Shown one piece after another: positions 46,592 through 54,161 of a stretch of 64,000 nucleotides of DNA. The position numbers were made by a program, and so were the translations under genes. How positions within the stretch are numbered: the stretch's first letter is position 1; each line of letters starts with the position of its first letter. This stretch comes from Pseudomonas cuatrocienegasensis (GTDB lineage: Bacteria > Pseudomonadota > Gammaproteobacteria > Pseudomonadales > Pseudomonadaceae), in NCBI RefSeq assembly GCF_900110925.1, contig NZ_FOFP01000010.1, positions 124,001-188,000 of the forward strand. Reading direction: 5' to 3'. The notes beneath the pieces were generated by a model that had not been told where the DNA came from, did not search any database, and was given only the letters and a program-made list of their open reading frames with translations.

Positions 46592-46642
46592 TTTATTCGC
46601 GATTGGCCTTGGACACGCTGAAAGCGTCGCGGCTTACCGGAA

Positions 46643-46680
46643 CTCCGGCGCGGCCGCGAGCGAAACGGCAACACCCCTTA
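46643..46680 (-). repeat. End fragment of the MITE-like repeat at the waaA stop codon
   Basis: Read on the minus strand, TAAGGGGTGTTGCCGTTTCG and the following CTCGCGGCCGCGCCGGAG match the end of copies A and B with a few changes. The TAA stop of waaA is the first three bases of the fragment. No other part of the element is present. Confidence 0.6.
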
Positions 46681-47964
46681 GGCATCTAGCAAACGCCGCA
46701 ACCCCGCCAACAACCGCTCCAACGCCCCCTGATTCGCCTTGAGCACCGCGAGCCCGGCCTGACGCCGGCGTTCAGCCTCCTCAGGCTCGCGCCACAAGTT
46801 GGCCACGGCCTGCGCCAAGCCCTCGGCGTCCGCAACCTCAAGCAACGCCCCCGCCTCGCGCAATTGCGCGGCGATATCGAGAAAGTTGAACAGGTGCGGA
46901 CCACTGAGCACCGGTTTGCCCAGCGCCGCCGGCTCCAGCAGGTTATGCCCGCCGTTAGCCACCAGGCTGCCGCCAACAAAGGCCACATCAGCCAATGCAT
47001 AGAGAAACAGCAGCTCGCCCATGGTGTCGCCCAGCAACACCTGATCGCCCGCCTGCAGCGGCTCGCCGGTCGAGCGTCGACGCACCGACAGACCACTGCG
47101 CTGAATACGCTCATGCACAGCGTTGAAACGCTCGGGGTGGCGCGGCACCAGAACCAGCAGGGCATTCGGGTAGATCTGCAGTAGCTGGCGGTGTGCGGCC
47201 AGAACGATTTCGTCTTCGCCCTCATGGGTACTGGCAGCGATCCACACCGGGCGCTCAGCCGCCTGCCACTCGCTACGCAACGCATTCGCCCGCACCGGCA
47301 GATCAGCCTCGATGCGCAGGTCAAACTTGATCGACCCCGTCACCTCGACGGTTTCGGGGCGCGCGCCCAGGCTGAGAAAACGCTCAGCCTCGACCTGGGT
47401 CTGCACGGCAATCAGGCTCATCTCGGCGAGCATCGGCGCGGTGAGCTTGGCGAAGCGCCCATAGCCCCGCGCCGAGCGGGCCGACAGGCGCGCATTGGCC
47501 AGCGCCACCGGGATGCCACGGCGCGCGCACTGGTGAATATGGTTCGGCCATAGCTCGGTCTCCATGATCACCGCCAGCGTTGGCTGCAGCCGATCAAGAA
47601 AGCGCGCCGCCGCCCAAGGCAGGTCATAGGGCAGGTAGCAGTGCTGCACCCGGCCGGCGTATTCCGCCCCGCCGAACAGCGCCTGGATGCGCTCAGAACC
47701 GGTCGGGGTCATGCAGGTGATGGTGATCGGCAACTGCGGATAGCGCACCAGCAGCTCACGCACCAACGGCGCCGCGGCAATGCTTTCGCCCACCGAGACC
47801 GCATGCAGCCAGATACCGCCGGGTTTGACCGGTGGCAGGCCCAGGGCGAAGCGCTCGCCAATGCGTTGGGCATAAGCCGGCGCACGCCAGGCGCGCCAGG
47901 CCAGTCGACCGGCCACCAGCGGCAGGCCGAGATGAAACAACAGGGTGTAGAGGGCTCTATTCAT
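46678..47964 (-). CDS. waaA: 3-deoxy-D-manno-octulosonic acid transferase
   Basis: WaaA adds Kdo to lipid IVA at the inner face of the cytoplasmic membrane, the first step of LPS core assembly. In this 428-residue GT30 enzyme an N-terminal membrane anchor is followed by WLHAVSVGE with the catalytic Glu60, METELWPN near 135 and a C-terminal domain with GGHNLLEPAALGKPV. Start ATG at 47964 (MNRALYTLLF); the longer frame runs into repeat copy B. No good Shine-Dalgarno precedes the ATG and copy B ends only 14 nt upstream. Its stop codon coincides with a repeat fragment. Confidence 0.96.
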   Translation of the reverse strand: MNRALYTLLFHLGLPLVAGRLAWRAWRAPAYAQRIGERFALGLPPVKPGGIWLHAVSVGESIAAAPLVRELLVRYPQLPITITCMTPTGSERIQALFGGAEYAGRVQHCYLPYDLPWAAARFLDRLQPTLAVIMETELWPNHIHQCARRGIPVALANARLSARSARGYGRFAKLTAPMLAEMSLIAVQTQVEAERFLSLGARPETVEVTGSIKFDLRIEADLPVRANALRSEWQAAERPVWIAASTHEGEDEIVLAAHRQLLQIYPNALLVLVPRHPERFNAVHERIQRSGLSVRRRSTGEPLQAGDQVLLGDTMGELLFLYALADVAFVGGSLVANGGHNLLEPAALGKPVLSGPHLFNFLDIAAQLREAGALLEVADAEGLAQAVANLWREPEEAERRRQAGLAVLKANQGALERLLAGLRRLLDA

Positions 47965-47978
47965 GGGCGCGCAGCTTA

Positions 47979-48243
47979 GGGTCTGTTCCCGTTTCGTCGC
48001 AAGCCGCGTTGCTGCGAAAAATCTCGCCAGGCAAGGCGGAGGACGCAGGGAATGGTTGTTCCCTTGCCAAGTCCTCCAACACCGCATGGCGAGATTTTGC
48101 GCGCAACCCGCAGGGCCGGGCCCGTTTTAGCGCGACGCTGCGTTTCTCGATGGCTCATTTAGCCGGCTAAACTTCGCATCTCGTGCCTTGCCTCGCGCTA
48201 AAACTGGCTCCGGCGCGGCCGCGAACGAAACGGGAACAGACCC
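47979..48243. mobile_element. MITE-like repeat, copy B (inverted)
   Basis: The 265-bp copy has the same 18-bp terminal inverted repeats and TA flanks (47977-78 and 48244-45) as copy A. Read on the minus strand it matches copy A almost throughout, without the extra bases of copy A. It fills most of the gap between the LysR gene and waaA, 14 nt before the waaA start and 21 nt after the LysR stop. Both neighbours are intact, so it inserted between genes. Confidence 0.85.
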
Positions 48244-48264
48244 TATCGGACAGGCCGCACCCAA

Positions 48265-49140
48265 TCAGCCATTGGCCCGCAGGTGCTGGGCAAAACACTC
48301 GGCCAGCCAGAGCGCCGCCGGGCCCAGCGCCTCATCACGCCGGCACACCAGTTCGACCACCAGCGGCGGCGGCGTCCAATCACTGCTCAGCTCGACCAGT
48401 TGTCCCTGGTAAGTCGGGTACTGCACCACATGGCGCGGCAACCAGGCCCAGCCAAGGTTGCGCATCAGCAGCTCGGCCATGGCGTAGAAGCTGTCGGTGC
48501 GCCAGACCGCCGGACTGATCTGCTCGCCACCGGGGTACTGCGGCGCCATCAGCAACTGCCGATGGCGGGCCAGAGCGCGTCGGTCGACATGCCCGGCAGT
48601 GGCCAGGGGGTGGCCTACTCCACACACCGTGACCATGTCGACAGTACCCAGACGCTGGCGCTCAAGGGCATTGGGCATCTGCTCCTGATGGAACAGCAAA
48701 CCGAGGTCGGCGCGGCGCTCCAGCAGCTTGCAAGCCACCTCGCCCTGGGCGCCACTGGCCAGTTGCACCTCCAGCAGCGGAAATTGCCGGGCCAGCGCCT
48801 CCAGGCTATCGAGCACCGGCTGGTAGGGCATAGCTTCGTCCTGGGCCAGACGCAGCAGTACCTCCTCGCCGCGCACCAAGCCCAGCGCCCGACCATCGAG
48901 ACGCTCGCACTGGCGCAGCACTTCGCGTGCCTCCTCCAGCAAGGACGCACCGGCTGTGGTCAGGCGCGGCTGGCGACCGCTGCTGCGCTCGAACAGCAGC
49001 ACCCCCAGGTCGGTCTCCAAGAGCGCAATGGCGTTACTCACCGCCGATTGCGCGCGCTGCGCCTGGCGCGCCACGGCGGAGAACGACTGCTGCTCGGCGA
49101 CCTGTACGAACAAGCGCAACTGCTCCAGGTTCCAGTTCAT
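48265..49140 (-). CDS. LysR-family transcriptional regulator
   Basis: The 291-residue protein has an N-terminal winged helix-turn-helix (residues 1-60: LEQLRLFVQVAEQQSFSAVA, then AQRAQSAVSNAIALLETDLG) and a periplasmic-binding-protein-like effector domain. It is divergent from emrE with a 91-bp gap that contains a LysR-type site (ATCT-N7-AGAT), so it probably controls itself and emrE. The effector is unknown. It is followed by repeat copy B and then waaA on the same strand. Confidence 0.92.
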   Translation of the reverse strand: MNWNLEQLRLFVQVAEQQSFSAVARQAQRAQSAVSNAIALLETDLGVLLFERSSGRQPRLTTAGASLLEEAREVLRQCERLDGRALGLVRGEEVLLRLAQDEAMPYQPVLDSLEALARQFPLLEVQLASGAQGEVACKLLERRADLGLLFHQEQMPNALERQRLGTVDMVTVCGVGHPLATAGHVDRRALARHRQLLMAPQYPGGEQISPAVWRTDSFYAMAELLMRNLGWAWLPRHVVQYPTYQGQLVELSSDWTPPPLVVELVCRRDEALGPAALWLAECFAQHLRANG

Positions 49141-49151
49141 AGGCGCAACCT

Positions 49152-49166
49152 ATCTTATTTACAGAT
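49152..49166. promoter_or_regulatory. LysR-type operator (T-N11-A) in the LysR-emrE gap
   Basis: ATCT-N7-AGAT is an inverted repeat with the T-N11-A spacing bound by LysR proteins. It lies 13 nt upstream of the LysR gene and 11 nt upstream of the predicted emrE -35 box. Confidence 0.55.
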
Positions 49167-49176
49167 TGGTAATCAC

Positions 49177-49204
49177 TTTACCCCATCACCCACAGGCTTA
49201 GAAT
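49177..49204 (+). promoter_or_regulatory. Predicted promoter for emrE
   Basis: TTTACC (49177-49182) and TAGAAT (49199-49204) are separated by 16 nt. This places a start site about 20 nt before the emrE Shine-Dalgarno AGGAG. Confidence 0.4.
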
Positions 49205-49231
49205 TCCGTCATTGTTCAGGAGCCAAACGCC

Positions 49232-49564
49232 ATGCCCGGATACCTCTACCTCGCCATTGCCATCGCTGCCGAAGTGGTCGCGACCACCTCGATGAAAGCC
49301 ATCGACGGCTTCAACAAACCGCTGCCCCTGCTGCTGGTGATCGGTGGCTACAGCATCGCGTTCTGGATGCTGATTCTGGTGGTGCGCACCATCCCCGTGG
49401 GCATCGCCTATGCCATCTGGGCCGGGCTGGGCATCGTCTTGGTCAGCGTGGCGGCCACCTTTGTCTACGGACAAAAGCTCGACCTGCCGGCGATGCTCGG
49501 CATGGGCATGATCGTGGCCGGCGTGGTGGTCATTCAGTTGTTCTCCCGGGTCACCGGGCACTAA
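49232..49564 (+). CDS. emrE: Small multidrug resistance transporter EmrE
   Basis: The 110-residue four-helix transporter works as an antiparallel dimer and exchanges protons for quaternary cations. Glu14, the essential proton and drug site, is present in LAIAIAAEVVATTSMK. The GIAYAIWAGLGIVLVS segment in helix 3 is characteristic of EmrE/QacE. SD AGGAG precedes the ATG at 49232. The divergent LysR gene may regulate it. Confidence 0.93.
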   Translation: MPGYLYLAIAIAAEVVATTSMKAIDGFNKPLPLLLVIGGYSIAFWMLILVVRTIPVGIAYAIWAGLGIVLVSVAATFVYGQKLDLPAMLGMGMIVAGVVVIQLFSRVTGH

Positions 49565-49613
49565 GCAAACCTCGGGTTATACTGCGCGCCTGTTTTCCCG
49601 ACGAGATGGGTCC

Positions 49614-50789
49614 ATGACCGAGGCGCTGAGCACTGACATCCTGATCGTAGGCGGCGGTATCGCCGGCCTCTGGCTGAATGCGCGGTTACGCCGCCTGGGC
49701 TATGCCACCGTGCTGGTAGAACGCGCCAGTCTGGGCGGCGGGCAGAGCCTGAAATCCCAGGGCATCATCCACGGCGGCGCCAAGTACGCACTGCACGGTG
49801 CGCTGACCGGTGCTTCCGAAGCCATCGCCGACATGCCGCGGCGCTGGCGCGAAGCGCTGGAGGGCAGCGGCGAACTTGACCTGAGCGGCGTGCGCCTGCT
49901 CTCCGATGCCCACTACCTGTGGTCGCCCGGCAGCCTGGCCGGCAATATCACCAGTTTCTTCGCCAGCAAAGCGGTGCGCGGCCGCGTCGATCAGGTCAAG
50001 GGCGAGGCCCTGCCACCGGCGCTGCAGCACCCAAAATTCAAAGGCAAGGTCTACCGCCTGGCCGAGCTGGTGCTCGACGTGCCCAGCCTGGTCGCACGCC
50101 TGGCCGAACTGGCCGGCGACAGCCTGCTGGCCGGCGAGCGCATCGAGCCGTTGCACGACGACAACGGGCTCTGCGGCCTGCGCGTCGATGGCCGGGAAAT
50201 CCGCGCCCAGCGCGTAGTGCTCAGCGCCGGCGCCGGCAATGCCGAGTTGCTCGCTGCGCTCGGGGTCGAGCAACCCAAACAGCAACTGCGCCCGCTGCAC
50301 ATGGTGCTGGCCAAGGGCCCGGCGCTGAAACCGCTGTATGCCCACTGCCTGGGCGGCGGGCCAAAGCCGCGCGTCACCGTGACCACCCATCCAGCGGCCA
50401 ACGGCCAATGGGTCTGGTACCTCGGCGGCGACCTGGCCGAAGCCGACGGCGTGGCCCGCGACGAAGCGGCGCAGATCCGCGCCGCGCAAAAGGAAATGGC
50501 CGACTTGCTGCCTTGGGTCGACCAGCGCGAAACCCGCTGGGCCACGCTGCGTGTCGACCGCGCCGAGCCGGCGCAGTCCGGCCTGGTACGCCCGGACAAT
50601 GCCTTCCTCGCCGATCAGCAACGCCTGTTGGTCGGCTGGCCGACCAAGCTGGCACTGGCGCCGGATTTCACCGACCGCGTGCTGGCCGCCCTGCAGCGCG
50701 ACGCCATCGTCCCGCAGGCGCAGCCGCCTCTGCCCGCGTTGCCGCGCCCGCCCCTGGCGCTGCCCGTTTGGGAGACCCTGCTGCCATGA
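49614..50789 (+). CDS. FAD-dependent oxidoreductase (DAO family)
   Basis: The 391-residue protein has an N-terminal Rossmann dinucleotide-binding motif, ILIVGGGIAGLWLNARL, and later LSAGAGNAELL, the second FAD contact. The closest family is the D-amino acid / glycerol-3-phosphate dehydrogenase type. The substrate is unknown. A TATACT box lies 30 nt before the start. Its stop overlaps the aldo/keto reductase start as ATGA, so the two are translated together. Confidence 0.88.
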   Translation: MTEALSTDILIVGGGIAGLWLNARLRRLGYATVLVERASLGGGQSLKSQGIIHGGAKYALHGALTGASEAIADMPRRWREALEGSGELDLSGVRLLSDAHYLWSPGSLAGNITSFFASKAVRGRVDQVKGEALPPALQHPKFKGKVYRLAELVLDVPSLVARLAELAGDSLLAGERIEPLHDDNGLCGLRVDGREIRAQRVVLSAGAGNAELLAALGVEQPKQQLRPLHMVLAKGPALKPLYAHCLGGGPKPRVTVTTHPAANGQWVWYLGGDLAEADGVARDEAAQIRAAQKEMADLLPWVDQRETRWATLRVDRAEPAQSGLVRPDNAFLADQQRLLVGWPTKLALAPDFTDRVLAALQRDAIVPQAQPPLPALPRPPLALPVWETLLP

Positions 50790-51592
50790 CCAGCCTGCAC
50801 GACCTGCATCGCCCGCTGGGCAGCACCGGCCTGAGGGTCTCGCCACTGGGTCTGGGCACCGTCAAATTCGGCCGTGACCAAGGGGTGAAATACCCCAACG
50901 GCTTCACCATCCCCGATGACGCCAGCGTGCGCCGCCTGCTCGACCAGGCCCGCGATCTGGGCATCAACCTGATCGACACCGCGCCGGCCTATGGCAGCAG
51001 CGAAACCCGCCTCGGCCCGTTGCTGCGCGGGCAACGGCAGGACTGGGTGATCGTCAGCAAGGTCGGTGAAGAGTTCGACAATGGTCACTCGCACTTCGAT
51101 TTTTCCGCCGCCCACACGCGCTTCTCGGTGGAGCGCAGCCTCAAGCGCCTGGAAACCGATGTCATCGACCTGGTGCTGGTGCATTCCGACGGCAATGATC
51201 TGGACGCCCTGCAGGCTGGGGTCTACGACACCCTCGCGGCGCTCAAGGCCGAGGGCAAGATTCGCGGCTATGGCCTCTCCGGCAAAACCGTCGCCGGCGG
51301 CCTGCAAGCGCTGGCCAGCGGTGACTGCGCCATGGTCACCTACAACCTTAACGAACAAGCCGAACGCCCGGTGCTCGACTACGCCGCCGAACACGGCAAG
51401 GCAATCCTGATCAAGAAAGCCCTGGCCAGCGGCCACGCCTGCCTGCAAGACGGCGAAGACCCAATCCAGGCCAGCTTCCGCCTGATTTTCAGCCATCCGG
51501 CGGCGGCCAGCGCCATCGTCGGCACCATCAACCCACACCATCTGTCACACAATGTGAGTACAGCTGCCGCGATAATTCGCGCTAGTGTTTAG
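50786..51592 (+). CDS. Aldo/keto reductase family protein
   Basis: The 268-residue protein belongs to the aldo/keto reductase superfamily (TIM barrel, NADPH). The catalytic tetrad is visible as Asp and Tyr in LIDTAPAYGSSE, Lys in IVSKVG and His in LVHSDG. The ATG at 50786 overlaps the FAD gene stop. The longer frame from 49919 is a chance read-through of the FAD gene in another frame. The substrate is unknown. Its TAG stop is the first three bases of a repeat fragment. Confidence 0.9.
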   Translation: MTSLHDLHRPLGSTGLRVSPLGLGTVKFGRDQGVKYPNGFTIPDDASVRRLLDQARDLGINLIDTAPAYGSSETRLGPLLRGQRQDWVIVSKVGEEFDNGHSHFDFSAAHTRFSVERSLKRLETDVIDLVLVHSDGNDLDALQAGVYDTLAALKAEGKIRGYGLSGKTVAGGLQALASGDCAMVTYNLNEQAERPVLDYAAEHGKAILIKKALASGHACLQDGEDPIQASFRLIFSHPAAASAIVGTINPHHLSHNVSTAAAIIRASV

Positions 51593-51622
51593 GGTCTGTT
51601 GCCGCTGCACGCGCGGCCACGA
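51590..51622 (+). repeat. End fragment of the MITE-like repeat at the aldo/keto reductase stop
   Basis: TAGGGTCTGTTGCCG matches the TA-flanked terminus of the repeat (TAGGGTCTGTTCCCG in copies A and B), with weaker similarity up to about 51622 (CGCGGCCACGAG). The TAG stop codon is formed by the TA flank and the first G of the repeat end. Confidence 0.55.
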
Positions 51623-51726
51623 GTAAGCCAGACACCTGATCGCGAAAGCAGACACCACTGCCTGCATCAAGAACCACGCTGCCCATTCCGCCTAGGTGGC
51701 CGACCCCAACGCAAGAAGGAGCCGAT

Positions 51727-52644
51727 ATGCCGCGCACGCTGATTCGCAAGAACCCCACCGCTTTCAAGACCCTGCCGTTGTACGTAGAAGCCAGCACCGA
51801 CGGGCTGAGCTACCAGAGCCTGGGACGCCCGCTGAACTTCACTGAAATGCTCGAACGGCGCCGCCCCGTCGAGGTCAGCGACCCTCAACGCTTCGCTATC
51901 GAACTGGCCAACCTCGGCGTCTCGGTGCGTCTGACCCTCAGTTGGCAGGGCAAGGATTACTGGGTACTGGTGCGTCAGCGCCGGCAGGACCGCGGCGATG
52001 TGGTGCTCAAGCTGATTTCCGGCTACGTACCGGCCCACGAGCTGAACCTGCCGCTGCTCACCGCCATTCAGGAAGTGGCCGAAGAGTGCCTACTGGAAAC
52101 CCCGGAGGGCTGGTTGGCCGGGCGCTTCGGCGATACCTGGCTGCCAACGCCTTACCAGGGCACCCTGCACTACCGCGAAGCCGTGCAGTTCCGCCTCAGC
52201 CCGCTGTCTGGTGCTGCCCGACCGGTGCAGTGCGCCAACATGACCCTGCTGGAGCGCCCGCGCGCCTACGTGCACCTGCCCACAGCATCCCTGCAACTGG
52301 TCTACGACATGCAACTGGAGCTGCCGCGCGAAACGCGCCAACTGAGCCTGTTTCATGTGGATGAATGCTTCGAGGATGGTCAGTTGATTGCCCGCCTCGA
52401 CCGCGCCCGCCCGGACCTGTACCTGATTCCGCTGGAGCAGGGCCGCCCAACCGCCGAACTGCTGACCCTGAAAAACGGCACCCTGAAAAGCGTCGCCACC
52501 CGCGGCCTTTGGCTAGCAGAAAGTTTTGCGGCGCAGGACGGCTGGGTGGTACGTGAAGAGCGTATTCGCTGGCGCGACTGGGTGGCGCAGCAGGGGCTGG
52601 AAACCCTCAAGGCCAGCAAAGCGATAAAGCGCAAAGTTGGTTAA
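51727..52644 (+). CDS. Conserved protein with degenerate Nudix-like box
   Basis: The 305-residue protein is highly similar to a Pseudomonas family often labelled metal ABC transporter ATPase, but there is no Walker A or ABC signature here. Near residues 100-128 there is a strand followed by GYVPAHE, nine residues, then QEVAEECLLE. This resembles the Nudix box G-x5-E-x7-REUxEE with two extra residues and Arg changed to Gln. A Nudix-like fold with altered or no activity is my inference. Strong Shine-Dalgarno (AAGGAG, 6 nt before the ATG). It converges on hldE. Confidence 0.6.
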   Translation: MPRTLIRKNPTAFKTLPLYVEASTDGLSYQSLGRPLNFTEMLERRRPVEVSDPQRFAIELANLGVSVRLTLSWQGKDYWVLVRQRRQDRGDVVLKLISGYVPAHELNLPLLTAIQEVAEECLLETPEGWLAGRFGDTWLPTPYQGTLHYREAVQFRLSPLSGAARPVQCANMTLLERPRAYVHLPTASLQLVYDMQLELPRETRQLSLFHVDECFEDGQLIARLDRARPDLYLIPLEQGRPTAELLTLKNGTLKSVATRGLWLAESFAAQDGWVVREERIRWRDWVAQQGLETLKASKAIKRKVG

Positions 52645-52657
52645 CCGCTAACTCAGC

Positions 52658-52693
52658 AACTGGGTAGCCCATGCAGACCATGGGCACCCGGTT
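52658..52693. terminator. Hairpin between convergent genes
   Basis: AACTGGGT-A-GCCCATG pairs with CATGGGC-ACCCGGTT (15 bp with one bulge, 5-nt loop). It fills the 54-bp gap between the Nudix-like gene and hldE. There is no T-tract, so termination would be weak or Rho-assisted. Confidence 0.5.
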
Positions 52694-52698
52694 CTGAA

Positions 52699-54123
52699 TC
52701 AATCCTGGCGGCGGATCTTCTCGACGATGGCCGTGGTCGAGCTGTTTTCCACCAGCCCCAGCACGCGCACCTCGCCACCATAAGCGGTGACGATATCGGC
52801 GCCCACTACCTGATCAACGCCATAGTCGCCGCCCTTGACCAAGATGTCAGGCTGCACCTGCTTGAGCAGGCGCTCAGGGGTGTCTTCGCTGAAGCTCACG
52901 ACCCAGTCCACGGCGCCCAGGCCGGCCAGTACGGCCATGCGCCGGTCGACCGAGTTGATCGGCCGGCCAGGGCCTTTGAGGCGACTAACCGAAGCATCAT
53001 CGTTGACCGCCAGCACCAACCGGTCGCCCTGGGCGCGGGCCTGTTCCAGGTAGGTGACATGCCCGGCGTGCAGAATGTCGAAGCAACCATTGGTGAACAC
53101 AATGCGCTCGCCATGGGCGCGGGCATCTTCGATGGAGCACAGCAGCTGGTCCAGGCTCAACACACCGCGCTCGGAGCCCTCTTCGCGCTGTACCGCGCGA
53201 CGCAGCTCAGGCGCACTGATGGCCGCCGTGCCCAGCTTGCCAACGACGATGCCAGCGGCCAGGTTGGCCAGTGCCACAGCCTGGGGCAGCTCTTCGCCTG
53301 CGGCAATGGCAGCGGCCAGGGTCGAGATCACCGTGTCACCAGCGCCGGTGACGTCAAACACCTCGCGCGCCCGCGCCGGCAGGTGCAGCGGTGCGTGCTG
53401 CGGACGCAACAGGGTCATGCCGTGCTCGCCACGGGTCACCAACAGTGCACCGAGGTCCAGATCACGCATCAGCGCAGCGCCCTTGCTGACCAGCTCGGCC
53501 TCATCAGCGCAACCGCCAACAATCAGCTCGAACTCGCTGAGGTTCGGGGTGATCAGGCTGGCACCGCGGTAGATCGAAAAATCCTTGCCCTTGGGGTCGG
53601 CCAGCACCGGAATACCGCGGGCACGGGCCAGCTGGATCAGAGCCTGGTGATTCTGCAACGCGCCCTTGCCGTAATCGGAGAGCACCAGCACCTTGACCCC
53701 GGCGAGCATGCCATCGACATCTGCAGCCAGGGCGGCGGTGTCGGTACGAAACGGTTCTTCGAAATCCATGCGCAGCAATTGCTGATGCCGGCTCATCACT
53801 CGTAGCTTGACGATGGTTGGCTGGTCGTCAATGAACTGGAAACGCGTCTGCACGCCCGCCGCTTGCAGGCTGTCGGCCAGGCTCTCGGAGGCCTCGTCAC
53901 GCCCGGTCACCCCCACCAGAAAGGCCGGTGCGCCAAGGGCTGCGATATTCAAGGCGACGTTGGCAGCACCACCGGGGCGATCTTCGATCTGCTCGACCTT
54001 GACCACCGGCACTGGCGCCTCCGGAGAGATGCGCGAGGTACCGCCATGCCAATAACGGTCGAGCATGACATCGCCCACCACGAGAACGGGCGCTTGGTCG
54101 AAACGGGGCATGGACAACTTCAT
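52699..54123 (-). CDS. hldE: Bifunctional heptose 7-phosphate kinase / heptose 1-phosphate adenylyltransferase
   Basis: HldE makes ADP-D-glycero-beta-D-manno-heptose for the LPS inner core. The 474-residue protein has an N-terminal ribokinase-like domain (about 1-320) with [16 protein letters not shown] and [13 protein letters not shown]. The C-terminal nucleotidyltransferase domain (about 341-474) has [20 protein letters not shown] near 341. Start ATG at 54123. It is 38 nt downstream of msbA on the same strand. Confidence 0.97.
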   Translation of the reverse strand: MKLSMPRFDQAPVLVVGDVMLDRYWHGGTSRISPEAPVPVVKVEQIEDRPGGAANVALNIAALGAPAFLVGVTGRDEASESLADSLQAAGVQTRFQFIDDQPTIVKLRVMSRHQQLLRMDFEEPFRTDTAALAADVDGMLAGVKVLVLSDYGKGALQNHQALIQLARARGIPVLADPKGKDFSIYRGASLITPNLSEFELIVGGCADEAELVSKGAALMRDLDLGALLVTRGEHGMTLLRPQHAPLHLPARAREVFDVTGAGDTVISTLAAAIAAGEELPQAVALANLAAGIVVGKLGTAAISAPELRRAVQREEGSERGVLSLDQLLCSIEDARAHGERIVFTNGCFDILHAGHVTYLEQARAQGDRLVLAVNDDASVSRLKGPGRPINSVDRRMAVLAGLGAVDWVVSFSEDTPERLLKQVQPDILVKGGDYGVDQVVGADIVTAYGGEVRVLGLVENSSTTAIVEKIRRQD

Positions 54124-54161
54124 GGCAACTCCAGAGCCTCAGGTGGCGGGGGTGTAGTTTA

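Noticed and set aside
44569..48243. Composite transposon carrying tolC and waaA
   Set aside because: The two copies are in inverted orientation as in composite elements, but tolC and waaA are core genes in their usual neighbourhood and neither copy has a transposase.
49919..50785. N-terminal extension of the aldo/keto reductase
   Set aside because: This stretch is a shifted frame of the FAD oxidoreductase gene. The AKR fold begins at 50786.
51727..52644. ABC transporter ATPase
   Set aside because: No Walker A, Walker B or signature motif is present.
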